A DNA stretch of 64,000 bases from positions 2,542,001 to 2,606,000 of the forward strand of contig OZ244867.1 in assembly GCA_965221175.1 (NCBI GenBank), in the 5' to 3' direction. Numbering within the stretch: the first letter of the stretch is position 1; each line of letters opens with the position of its first letter. A model generated the notes under the pieces. It searched no databases. It saw only the letters and a program-made list of their open reading frames with translations, and had not been told where the DNA came from. This document shows positions 18,251 through 26,745 of this stretch, in pieces. A program made the translations under genes and the position numbers. The DNA is from JAJDZL01 sp965221175 (GTDB taxonomy: Bacteria; Pseudomonadota; Gammaproteobacteria; Arenicellales; JAJDZL01).

Positions 18251-19420
18251 TCAATTAGAAGAGACGATTCGTCGAATCAACACCAGTAGCAAAAATGAAC
18301 TGACTGCGATTACCATGACGATCACAAAACCATTCGCACCCCAAGTTGTCATGGCAATTCCGGCGGATCCAGGTGCCAACGCGCCAGCAACTCCCCACAT
18401 CACGCCGAATGCTGCGTTTCCAGCCGCGAGCTGCGCTCCGCGAAATCGTTGCCCCATGATTGCCAGCGCAACTGTGTAAATTCCGGCAATTGCTCCACCC
18501 CAAACGAGCATGACTGGCCACACGATAATATGAGTATCTATGATAAACGGCAATGACAATGCACCGAGCAATACGACCAGCGCACAGAAAAATATCAGAG
18601 TATAGCGATTGACTTTATCTGCGAGCCAGCCAATAAGGGGCTGTGCCGCCATCGACCCAACTGCCAGGACAGTAAGAAACAGTGCCGCAACTTTTTCCGT
18701 CACTCCATTTTGAAGGGAGTAGACTGGCAGGAGAGTGAGGAGTGCCGCCTCTTCGAAAGCCATGAGGGCAGCGGCGCAAACAAGCGTTGGCGCCCACAGC
18801 ATGAATTGCCACACGTGAGAAACATGTCCGCCAGAAAAATCCGGTGAGGTACCTCGCGTCCATCGCAGCGGAATTAGACTGAACGCAATCAAGATGAACG
18901 CAACAAGAAACGGCAGTGAACCTTCAGCACCAAAAAAAACGATAAAAAGCGGGGACAGGGCAAGGGTTGCGCTCAGTGTCAGTGTGTATAGCCCCAGCAC
19001 TCGACCACGTGAACGATCTTCTGCTATTTCGTTGATCCAGGTTTCACTCACGACAAACAATACAGAGCCTGCCGCACCCATGAGGAAACGACTGATGAAC
19101 CACACATACACATTGTCAATGAACATCATCACCAGAATCAAAGTCAGGTCTGCACAAATGGAGAGGAATACCAATCGGCTTACATTGACCGTACGCATAA
19201 TCAGCGGTATGACCGGTGATGCGATGACTGCGGATAAGAATGGCATCGCACCCATGATCCCGATCCATGAGGGTGGAAATCCACGCGCCTCCATTTTCAG
19301 GCTGATCAGTGGATAGAGAAACCCAACGGTCAATCCATAAATAGAAACAACACAAATGATGGAGAGAAGAATCCTTCGATGAGAAGGATCCGGCATAATA
19401 TAGCGAATGTAATTATTCAC
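18251..19420 (-). CDS. MFS transporter, YcaD/DHA-like
   Basis: A 389-aa, 12-helix major facilitator protein with the paired halves and loop motifs of the family (GRVLGLYTLTLSATLALSPLF, RWTRGTSPDF central loop). The predicted start is GTG at 19420, overlapping the TAG stop of the upstream gamma-glutamyltransferase gene by one base; an ATG at 19396 is an alternative. Close coupling to that gene suggests transport of a peptide or amino-acid-like compound, but this is inference. Confidence 0.82.
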   Translation of the reverse strand: MNNYIRYIMPDPSHRRILLSIICVVSIYGLTVGFLYPLISLKMEARGFPPSWIGIMGAMPFLSAVIASPVIPLIMRTVNVSRLVFLSICADLTLILVMMFIDNVYVWFISRFLMGAAGSVLFVVSETWINEIAEDRSRGRVLGLYTLTLSATLALSPLFIVFFGAEGSLPFLVAFILIAFSLIPLRWTRGTSPDFSGGHVSHVWQFMLWAPTLVCAAALMAFEEAALLTLLPVYSLQNGVTEKVAALFLTVLAVGSMAAQPLIGWLADKVNRYTLIFFCALVVLLGALSLPFIIDTHIIVWPVMLVWGGAIAGIYTVALAIMGQRFRGAQLAAGNAAFGVMWGVAGALAPGSAGIAMTTWGANGFVIVMVIAVSSFLLLVLIRRIVSSN

Positions 19421-20940
19421 TATACTGCGATCGAGATTCCGCCTCGTCGATCATCGCCAAACCCCGCAACTTCAGAGTCTGCGTGCTTTGCTGTGTGCAC
19501 TCCGCCAAAAAACACATCGCGCTTTTTGAAACGGGTACTGCTGTCGAAAGCCTGTAAGACAGATTCCAATTCAGAGCTCTCAAAAATATCTTCGACAAAT
19601 GTTTCGTTCTGATGAAAGTGGACACGCGGTGCTCGGACTGCGTCTTCCACTGACATTCTGAAATCAATCAAATTTACCAGTACCTGTTGGATTGCCGATG
19701 GGATTCGATTCGAGCCCCCGCTGCCGATTGCGATCAAACCACTATCCGGCGCACGTGCGACGGAGGGTGACATCATTGAACTGAGTCGTGAATTCGACGG
19801 CCAACCGGTTAATCCTCCGGGATTGACGTCATGTTCCCCCAGCATATTGTTCAGCATAATTGAAGTGCCGGGAATCATTGTTCCGCACCCTTCGCCATTA
19901 CTTACAGATACCGATGCGGCATTTCGGTGCCGATCAATTACAGAAATGTGAGTGGTTCCACGATTTGCCTGTGCGTGATTCAGTAAATTCTGCTTATACA
20001 GTTCGTACAGCTCTGCATCAAATTCGGCAGTGGAGTCTGAATATTCTCCGTTCAGAGTGCTGCAAGCTGCAATGGTATTCAGCACCTCGGAAAGATGTTG
20101 GGAAGAACCAGGTTGAAACTGTCCAATTTTCTTACGGTTTAATCGGGACAGTCCCAGTGCGATCAATATTCCGCCGTTGGAAGGTGCTGGATTCAGAAGT
20201 ACGGAATAGTTTCCGTAATCTACCTCAAGTGGTTTACGCAGTTCAACTTGATAGTTTGCCATGTCTTCATAAGTGACAACACCACCGGATTGCGATATGC
20301 AGTTGACTGCTTTGGCGATTTCACCCCGATAAAACAAGTCATCTCCTTCTATCGCAAGGGATTCAAGCAAATCGTTGTAATTGGGGAAAAACATCGTTTC
20401 TCCTGTTTCCACTGTGAAGCCCGGGCTGCGTGTACTCTCAAATATCTCTCTTGAGCTTTCAGCTAGGTAAATCGGAGTCAGGATTCTGAATATATGTGCC
20501 TGCATTTCAGTGACTTCGATGCCTTCTTTTAACATCCGAAGCGCCGGCTGCACCAACTCTTTCATGGGCATTGATGAATAGCGTTTCGCAATTTCAAAGA
20601 TGCCCTTAACATAGCCGGGGACTGCACTGGTGCCGCAGCCAATGATGAATTCCTGCTGAGTGCTTCCGAAGTCGCATAAGAAGGAACGCGAGTCTATCGC
20701 ATCCAGATTCTTGCGCCGACTTGGTGTTTGAACGAAGAAATCAAACAATATGGGGGTACTGTCATTGGGCACAGCCATCAAAAATCCGCCTCCGCCTAAG
20801 GAAGCGAGAGCCGGTTCAACGATACATGCAGTATGCATTGCGGCAATTGCAGCATCAAAGGCGTTTCCGCCAGCTTTCAAAATTTCAGCTGCCGCTTCAG
20901 CGGTTTTCGGATGACCGGCGGCAACGATTCCTTTGTTCAT
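19420..20940 (-). CDS. Gamma-glutamyltransferase family protein (no signal peptide)
   Basis: A 506-aa Ntn-hydrolase of the GGT family. It carries the N-terminal GGNAFDAAIA motif, the autoprocessing/nucleophile site GTTHISVID (T329), and the substrate segments GCGTMIPGTSIMLNNMLGEHD and GSGGSNRIPSAIQQVL. Processing would split it into large and small subunits just before T329. Unlike secreted GGTs it starts directly at the catalytic domain with no signal peptide, so it is predicted cytoplasmic. It may hydrolyse gamma-glutamyl or N-acyl-type substrates. Confidence 0.87.
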   Translation of the reverse strand: MNKGIVAAGHPKTAEAAAEILKAGGNAFDAAIAAMHTACIVEPALASLGGGGFLMAVPNDSTPILFDFFVQTPSRRKNLDAIDSRSFLCDFGSTQQEFIIGCGTSAVPGYVKGIFEIAKRYSSMPMKELVQPALRMLKEGIEVTEMQAHIFRILTPIYLAESSREIFESTRSPGFTVETGETMFFPNYNDLLESLAIEGDDLFYRGEIAKAVNCISQSGGVVTYEDMANYQVELRKPLEVDYGNYSVLLNPAPSNGGILIALGLSRLNRKKIGQFQPGSSQHLSEVLNTIAACSTLNGEYSDSTAEFDAELYELYKQNLLNHAQANRGTTHISVIDRHRNAASVSVSNGEGCGTMIPGTSIMLNNMLGEHDVNPGGLTGWPSNSRLSSMMSPSVARAPDSGLIAIGSGGSNRIPSAIQQVLVNLIDFRMSVEDAVRAPRVHFHQNETFVEDIFESSELESVLQAFDSSTRFKKRDVFFGGVHTAKHADSEVAGFGDDRRGGISIAV

Positions 20941-21032
20941 ATGTAACCTGTGTCAAGATGCAAGAATTTCAAGGTAAGTGATAACATAGCAAATTATGTG
21001 CAATTACCATCAAGCAGATTCAAGAAGTACAA

Positions 21033-22280
21033 ATGGCAAGTCAAATTAGAATACCGGAGAACGGTGAAAAAATAACGATACAAGGTGGCACGCTGAACGT
21101 GCCAGAAAATCCCATTATCGGATATGTCGAGGGCGATGGCATAGGACCTGATATTACTCGTGCATCCATGCGCGTGTGGAATGCAGCCGTTGAACTCGCT
21201 TACGGCAACAGTCGCAAGATTCACTGGTGTGAGCTTTTCATGGGTGAAAAAGCAGGTAGTCTCTACGATGGAAATTATTTTCCAGATGAGACACTCGAAG
21301 CCATTGAGGATTTGGTTGTCGCGATAAAGGGGCCCTTGTCTACACCAGTCGGTGGCGGATTTCGTTCACTGAATGTTTCTCTTCGCCAGTCTCTAGACTT
21401 ATATGCATGCATTCGCCCGGTGAAATATTTTTCAGGAGTTCCTTCACCCATGCGGCGCCCTGAAGAAGTGGATGTGGTCATATTCAGGGAGAACACGGAA
21501 GATGTCTATTCCGGCATTGAATTTCCAAGCGGTTCGCCGGAAAATGAAAAATTGGCAAAGTTTCTACGCGAGGAAATGGATGTAAATTTCGAGGAAGGCG
21601 CCGGACTTGGAATCAAGCCGGTGAGCGAAGTACGTACCAAGAGACTGGTTCGCAAGGCAATACAGCACGCTCTAGATTCCGGCCGACAGAGTGTAACACT
21701 AGTGCACAAGGGTAACATCATGAAATATACCGAAGGTGCATTTCGCTCCTGGGGATATGAATTAGCACGCGACGAATTTGCTGATGTTACGGTTACTGAA
21801 GACCAGGTTTGGGAAATGTACGACGGTGAAGCACCCGAGGGCAAGGTAGTCATCAAAGACCGAATCGCCGATATCATGTTTCAATTGATGCAGTTACGGC
21901 CGGCAGAATTCGATGTCATCGCAACCACCAACTTGAACGGTGACTATCTGTCCGATGCTGTTGCAGCTGAAGTAGGCGGTATCGGCATTGCTCCGGGCGC
22001 TAACATCGCAGACCATGTCGCTGTATTTGAGGCAACTCATGGTACAGCGCCGAAGTATGCCAATCAGGACAAGGTAAATCCTTCATCACTTTTGCTGTCT
22101 GGCGTCATGCTGCTTGAATATATTCGCTGGCAGGAAGCTGCCGATCTCATCAGCGAGACGTTTCCTAAAGTGATTCATCAGGGGAAAGTCACTTACGATT
22201 TTGCGAGACTGATGGAAAACGCAACAGAGGTTTCGACGAGCGAGTTCGCTTCTGCGCTAATTCAGGAGATGAAAAGCTGA
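21033..22280 (+). CDS. icd: Isocitrate dehydrogenase, NADP-dependent
   Basis: TCA-cycle enzyme converting isocitrate to 2-oxoglutarate and CO2. The 415-aa length is that of the E. coli homodimeric type. It has PIIGYVEGDGIGPDI near the N-terminus and GGGFRSLNVSLRQ, which contains the serine phosphorylated by AceK in E. coli. RPVKYFSGVPSPMRRPE and VFEATHGTAPKYA with the cofactor loop are also present. The conserved serine means phospho-regulation is possible if AceK is encoded elsewhere. Monocistronic, divergent from the GGT-like gene. Confidence 0.96.
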   Translation: MASQIRIPENGEKITIQGGTLNVPENPIIGYVEGDGIGPDITRASMRVWNAAVELAYGNSRKIHWCELFMGEKAGSLYDGNYFPDETLEAIEDLVVAIKGPLSTPVGGGFRSLNVSLRQSLDLYACIRPVKYFSGVPSPMRRPEEVDVVIFRENTEDVYSGIEFPSGSPENEKLAKFLREEMDVNFEEGAGLGIKPVSEVRTKRLVRKAIQHALDSGRQSVTLVHKGNIMKYTEGAFRSWGYELARDEFADVTVTEDQVWEMYDGEAPEGKVVIKDRIADIMFQLMQLRPAEFDVIATTNLNGDYLSDAVAAEVGGIGIAPGANIADHVAVFEATHGTAPKYANQDKVNPSSLLLSGVMLLEYIRWQEAADLISETFPKVIHQGKVTYDFARLMENATEVSTSEFASALIQEMKS

Positions 22281-22380
22281 AGCCCGTTTCAATCTACAGT
22301 GGTGTGAAAATAGGCATGCAAGTTCCGTAATTTGAAAATCGGACTTGCTCCAGTATCGCTGGACCAGTTGATCCGCAAGA

Positions 22381-23043
22381 CTACTCAGCGCAACGGAATT
22401 TAGGGTCCGCCGCTCTCCAGAAATACCAGCTGGCCACGCTTCGATAAGGTTTCCAGATTTCACCATGTTCCAAGAGTTCCTGCGGACTGGGCAAGTCGTC
22501 TTGCCCATATGCAACCATATATCCGCGTCGAACTCCAAGGTCAGTAACTGGCAAAATATCTGGGCGTCCCAGGTTAAAGATCAGCAACATCTCGACCGTC
22601 CAAGGGCCGATTCCGCGAACAATTGTGAACGCGTCTATCAACTCCTTGTCTTGCATTTTGTCAATTGCCGTTGGGGATGGCAGCAGGCCCTGAATTTCTT
22701 TTTCGGCAAGATCCTTGACTGCTCGAATTTTCGCATGTGACAGCCCACAGGCACGCAAATGGTCACTATCGGTGTTCAGCAGTTCATGTGGCTGTGGAAA
22801 TGAGCCGTTGTACAGACCCAGAATCCGATTCAGAATACTGCTAGCGGCGTGGCCTGATAGCTGTTGATAGACGATAGATCGTATCAACGCTTCAAACGGC
22901 GTCATGCCTTTTCGGAATTCTAGACGATATTCGCCAATTTCGCCAATCAGGTTGTATAGAGTGGGATCAACTTTCCGAAAATGTTGAATCGCTGACTTAG
23001 CACTGTATGGATAGTCAGTGGCTTCATTTGATGTCCATACCAT
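22381..23043 (-). CDS. DNA-3-methyladenine glycosylase II (AlkA-like, HhH-GPD)
   Basis: A 220-aa base-excision repair glycosylase with a helix-hairpin-helix and GPD loop (VRGIGPWTVEMLLIFNLGRPDILPVTDLGVRRGY) including the catalytic Asp in VTDLGV. The N-terminal MTPFEALIRSIVYQQLSGHAA is typical of the AlkA/MAG group, and there is no Fe-S cluster cysteine set. It lacks the N-terminal subdomain of E. coli AlkA, resembling the shorter yeast Mag1 type. The start codon overlaps the stop of the upstream OmpA-repeat gene (TGATG). Confidence 0.9.
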   Translation of the reverse strand: MVWTSNEATDYPYSAKSAIQHFRKVDPTLYNLIGEIGEYRLEFRKGMTPFEALIRSIVYQQLSGHAASSILNRILGLYNGSFPQPHELLNTDSDHLRACGLSHAKIRAVKDLAEKEIQGLLPSPTAIDKMQDKELIDAFTIVRGIGPWTVEMLLIFNLGRPDILPVTDLGVRRGYMVAYGQDDLPSPQELLEHGEIWKPYRSVASWYFWRAADPKFRCAE

Positions 23044-25856
23044 CAGTTAGTTTCTGCTTCGGAGAGTTTCGGAGCCAGTCGAATTTCGATACGACGATTG
23101 GCTGCTCTACCTTCTTCTATGTCGTTTGAAGCAATCGGCTGCAAAGCTCCAAATCCGACAATTCGTAATTTGTCTTCAGGAACACCCTGTTGGGTAAGGA
23201 AGTTAGCGGCAGCGGCTGCACGGGCTGCAGACAACTCCCAGTTGGTCGGGTAGAATCGAGCAAGATTTCCAGCAATCAGTTTATTGTCTGTGTGACCCTC
23301 AATACTCATGATTCTATCGGGATAGTCTTGATATTTTTGAGCAATATCTCGAAGGGTTTCCAGACCTTCTGTACTCAATTTAGCCGATCCGGAATCAAAG
23401 ATGACATCTGATTCTAGTCTGATCACTGAAAACTTCGATACAAGCAAAGCCATCTCTGTTTTATTTTCGACAATGGATTGATTTAGAGTTGAAGACAATT
23501 CAGACAAATTCTCTTGCAGCACTTGGTGTTCGATTACCAGATTTTCAGATTTAACTTCAGATTCTCGCTTTTTGGCTCGATGACGTCTGAGGTGTTTGCT
23601 CGCATACCTCAATCGAGTTTCAAGATATTTTGTGCGACTTTCAGATGAAGCCAACTGTAGCGCCAATTTGTCGACTTCGTTGTGTGTTGTTTGAAGCTGA
23701 TTTTGCAAACCGCTAACAAATTCTTTCAGTGATGCTACCACTTCACTATTTAACTCATCAAGATTTGCTACGAGCTCTGAGGTTTCTTCAGACGAGGTTT
23801 GAGCCATAGTTTCTGCAGTTTCAGTCTGAGCGGTTTGTTCAGACGCTGATTCTCCTATCGTCGTCGTGTCGCTGACTGCAGTCTTGGACTGGCTCGCAAG
23901 TTGCGACAGATTTTCGAGCTGCGCTGTCAGATGATCGACTTGGGCAAGCAGTTGATGGCGCTCATTTTGCAGGCTGCCTACAGATTGATTCAGATTATTA
24001 ACAGTTTGTTCTAGATCCAGCACTTGCTGATCTGCCCGGGGGCTTTCTGCTACCGCTTCTACTGAAGTTGTTTCCATGGAAGTGTTGGCAACTTCTGAAA
24101 CCTCACTGTCTGAACCAGTTGCGGGCTGCAAATCTTCCATGGTGTCATTTGACATCTCTAAGACCTGTTCCAACTGTTCCGTTAGCTGGACGATTGCCTC
24201 ACTCTGTTCCTGTTGTTGCTGAAGCGCTTTTTCCAACTCGACATTATTCTCGTCGAGCTGTTCTGAAAATCTGAATACTGTTTCTTCTTGATTCTTCTCC
24301 AACTGATCGACTTGAGCAAGCAATTGAAGGCGCTCACTTTGCAAACTGCTTACAGATTCTTTCAGCGATGCCACCACTTCACCATTTAACTCATCAAGAC
24401 TTGTTGCGAGCTCTGAGGTTTCTTCAGACGAGGTTTGAGCCGTAGTTTCTGCAGTTTCAGTCTGAGCGGTTTGTTCAGACGCTGAGTCTCCCATCGTCGC
24501 CGTGTCGCTGACTACAGTCTCGGACTGGCTCGCAAGTTGCGATAGACTATCGAGCTGCGCTGTCAGATGATCGACTTGGGCAAGCAGTTGATGGCGCTCA
24601 CTTTGCAAACTGCTTACAGATTCTTTCAGCGATGCCACCACTTCACCATTTAACTCATCAAGACTTGTTGCGAGCTCTGAAGTTTCTTCAGACGAGGTTT
24701 GAGCCGTAGTTTCTGCAGTTTCAGTCTGAGCGGTTTGTTCAGACGCTGAGTCTCCCATCGTCGTCGTGTCGCTGACTGCAGTCTCGGACTGGCTCGCAAG
24801 TTGCGATAGACTATCGAGCTGCGCTGTCAGATGATCGACTTGGGCAAGCAGTTGATGGCGCTCATTTTGCAGGCTGCCTACAGATTCTTTCAGCGATGCC
24901 ACCACTTCACTATTTAACTCATCAAGACTTGCTGCGAGCTCTGAGGTTTCTTCAGACGAGGTTTGAGCCGTAGTTTCTGCAGTTTCAGTCTGAGCGGTTT
25001 GTTCAGACGCTGATTCTCCTATCGTCGCCGTGTCGCTGACTGCAGTCTTGGACTGGCTCGCAAGTTGCGACAGATTTTCGAGCTGCGTTGTTAACTGATC
25101 AACTTGGGCAAGCAGGTGAAGGCGCTCATTTTGCAGGTTGTCTACAGATTGATTCAGATTATTAACCGTTTGTTCTAGATCCAGCACTTGCTGATCTACC
25201 CGGGGGCTTTCTGCTACCGCTTCTGCTGAAGTTGTTTCCATGGAGGTGTCGGCAACTTTTGAAATCTCTCTGTCTGAGTCAGTTGAGGGCTGCAAATCAT
25301 CCATGGTGTCATTTGACATCCCTAAGACTTGATCCAGCCGTTCAGTTAGTTGGACGATTTCCTCACTCTGTTCTTGTTGCCCCTGGAGCGCTTTTTTCAG
25401 CTCGGCATTATTCTCGTCGAGCTGTTCTGAAAATCTGAATACTGTTTCTTCTTGATTCTTCTCCAACTGATCGACTTGAGCAAGCAATTGAAGGCGCTCA
25501 TCTTGCAGGCTACTTGCAGATTGATTCAGACTATTAACCGTTTGTTCTAGATCCAGAACTTGTTGATCTACCCGGGAGCTTTCTGCTGCTGTTTCTTTTT
25601 GTGTCTCATTCAAAACTTCATTCAAGGTGCGCAGCGCCAGGTTTTCCTGAATCAAACTCTCGTGATCAGCTGTCAGCAAGCCCAACTGATTCTCTAATTC
25701 GTTCAGCTGCTCATTGGTTTGGGAGGGTTGGCGTTCAACCGAGGTCGTTGACTCCGGTCCTTTTGGTGCAGGAGATGAAAGGTAGAGTATCCAGCCAGCG
25801 GCTGTGGCGATTCCCAGAACTGCCATGAGAATCCACGTTAAAGGTTTTGGTTGCAC
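23043..25856 (-). CDS. Large coiled-coil envelope protein with internal repeats and C-terminal OmpA domain
   Basis: The 937-aa protein has an N-terminal membrane anchor (about residues 8-27) and a very long Gln/Glu/Ser/Thr-rich coiled-coil region. A basic stretch (KHLRRHRAKKRE) follows, then a C-terminal OmpA/MotB-like peptidoglycan-binding domain with VIFDSGSAKLS, IEGHTDN, NWELSAARA and NRRIEIR. The middle contains three tandem 88-residue units plus a fourth dispersed copy, nested in a larger duplication (separate entries). It is likely an inner-membrane-anchored, periplasm-spanning protein tethered to peptidoglycan. It is co-oriented and overlapping with the AlkA-like gene, a link with no obvious functional meaning. 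I do not recognise a named family. Confidence 0.85.
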   Translation of the reverse strand: MQPKPLTWILMAVLGIATAAGWILYLSSPAPKGPESTTSVERQPSQTNEQLNELENQLGLLTADHESLIQENLALRTLNEVLNETQKETAAESSRVDQQVLDLEQTVNSLNQSASSLQDERLQLLAQVDQLEKNQEETVFRFSEQLDENNAELKKALQGQQEQSEEIVQLTERLDQVLGMSNDTMDDLQPSTDSDREISKVADTSMETTSAEAVAESPRVDQQVLDLEQTVNNLNQSVDNLQNERLHLLAQVDQLTTQLENLSQLASQSKTAVSDTATIGESASEQTAQTETAETTAQTSSEETSELAASLDELNSEVVASLKESVGSLQNERHQLLAQVDHLTAQLDSLSQLASQSETAVSDTTTMGDSASEQTAQTETAETTAQTSSEETSELATSLDELNGEVVASLKESVSSLQSERHQLLAQVDHLTAQLDSLSQLASQSETVVSDTATMGDSASEQTAQTETAETTAQTSSEETSELATSLDELNGEVVASLKESVSSLQSERLQLLAQVDQLEKNQEETVFRFSEQLDENNVELEKALQQQQEQSEAIVQLTEQLEQVLEMSNDTMEDLQPATGSDSEVSEVANTSMETTSVEAVAESPRADQQVLDLEQTVNNLNQSVGSLQNERHQLLAQVDHLTAQLENLSQLASQSKTAVSDTTTIGESASEQTAQTETAETMAQTSSEETSELVANLDELNSEVVASLKEFVSGLQNQLQTTHNEVDKLALQLASSESRTKYLETRLRYASKHLRRHRAKKRESEVKSENLVIEHQVLQENLSELSSTLNQSIVENKTEMALLVSKFSVIRLESDVIFDSGSAKLSTEGLETLRDIAQKYQDYPDRIMSIEGHTDNKLIAGNLARFYPTNWELSAARAAAAANFLTQQGVPEDKLRIVGFGALQPIASNDIEEGRAANRRIEIRLAPKLSEAETN
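23966..24350. repeat. Large dispersed repeat, copy 2 (partner at 25130-25514)
   Basis: This segment, coding for QLEKNQEETVFRFSEQLDEN ... SMETTS-EAVAESPR-DQQVL, is repeated 1164 bp away at about 25130-25514. The 1164-bp offset equals the 636-bp spacing between the dispersed and nearest tandem unit plus two 264-bp units. That is consistent with duplication of a composite block followed by unit amplification. Confidence 0.75.
24310..25130. repeat. Three tandem 264-bp coding repeats (88 aa each)
   Basis: The string GACGAG within the QTSSEETSEL-coding segment recurs at 24427, 24691 and 24955, exactly 264 bp apart. The protein unit runs ASEQTAQTETAETTAQ, then LDELN-EVVASLKESV, LQ-ER-QLLAQVD-L and LSQLASQS. 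A fourth, slightly diverged copy is anchored at 23791. Units differ by few substitutions, so the array is recent or homogenised and prone to copy-number change. Boundaries are approximate. Confidence 0.85.
25130..25514. repeat. Large dispersed repeat, copy 1 (partner at 23966-24350)
   Basis: N-terminal member of the repeat pair described for 23966-24350. The same protein segment differs at scattered positions (for example NAELKKALQGQQ versus NVELEKALQQQQ), so the copies have begun to diverge. It directly precedes the tandem 264-bp array in the reading direction of the gene. Confidence 0.75.
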
Positions 25857-26000
25857 AGTTTAAACTCTCTGGTTAAAGGGTTGTAGAACTCAATTCCCTA
25901 CTCAATTCCAGAAATTAACAATCCTATCTGACGGTTTTTCTAAGTATATTTTAGTGTAACACCGTGTTTCACGGCTAAATATCAGTATTTGATCAACAAT

Positions 26001-26618
26001 TTATACTGTTTTATCGAATATTTGTTGAATCTTGATGGTGCGTAGCCGCTGTTTGGCTGTAATATCCCACACATCAACTTCGCTATTCATTTGTTTGTAG
26101 TCATCTAGTGCAGTCAGATCCGATTGCCCTGAAATGACCGACTTGAGGGCAATCAGTACTCCCTGATGCGCAACGATTCCAAGCTGTTCGTCCGCCTTCG
26201 ATTTTACTATCTCGCCAAGAAAATCTTTTGCCCGTACCATTACGTCTGCGATTGACTCGCCGCCTGGTGCCGGTAGAGTGAAATTCCGACTGCGCCAATA
26301 TTCATAATCGCGCTTGCCGATTTCTTGTGAAATGTCGTCTTCATAGCGACCGTCATAGTCTCCTAGATTGATCTCGACAAGACGTTCGTCGATGAAAATC
26401 GGTGTGACGTGATCGGAGATGATATCCGCGGTCTCAGTCGCCCGCTCAAGAGGGGAGGTATATATCTTTGCAAGGCGAATCGTTTCCAGGCGTAGCAGTT
26501 CCCGAATTTTCACAGCTTGTTCTCGACCTGCGATATTCATAGGGACATCAACTCGTCCCTGCCATCGTCGTTGTGCGTTGTAGTCAGTCTGGCCGTGTCG
26601 GATCAGAAATAATTCCAC
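26001..26618 (-). CDS. Histidine phosphatase (phosphoglycerate mutase-like / CobC-like)
   Basis: A 205-aa branch-1 histidine phosphatase with the phospho-acceptor motif LIRHGQTDYN (H8), the second-half LGIVAHQGVLIAL (conserved His) and SPLERATETADII. Size and motifs fit the cofactor-independent phosphatases annotated as alpha-ribazole phosphatase or phosphoglycerate mutase-like proteins. No cobalamin genes are adjacent, so the substrate is unknown. Divergent from the following DedA-reductase fusion. Confidence 0.85.
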   Translation of the reverse strand: MELFLIRHGQTDYNAQRRWQGRVDVPMNIAGREQAVKIRELLRLETIRLAKIYTSPLERATETADIISDHVTPIFIDERLVEINLGDYDGRYEDDISQEIGKRDYEYWRSRNFTLPAPGGESIADVMVRAKDFLGEIVKSKADEQLGIVAHQGVLIALKSVISGQSDLTALDDYKQMNSEVDVWDITAKQRLRTIKIQQIFDKTV

Positions 26619-26745
26619 TAGTGAATTTCTGCGGATTCGGCAGGTGAAGTAAAGTATAAAGTTGCGAACATTATCATGGATTGAGTAATCTAACTTACCA
26701 ATTAATTCATCGGAAAGGCTGAATTGCCAGTCAGGCGATAAAGAT

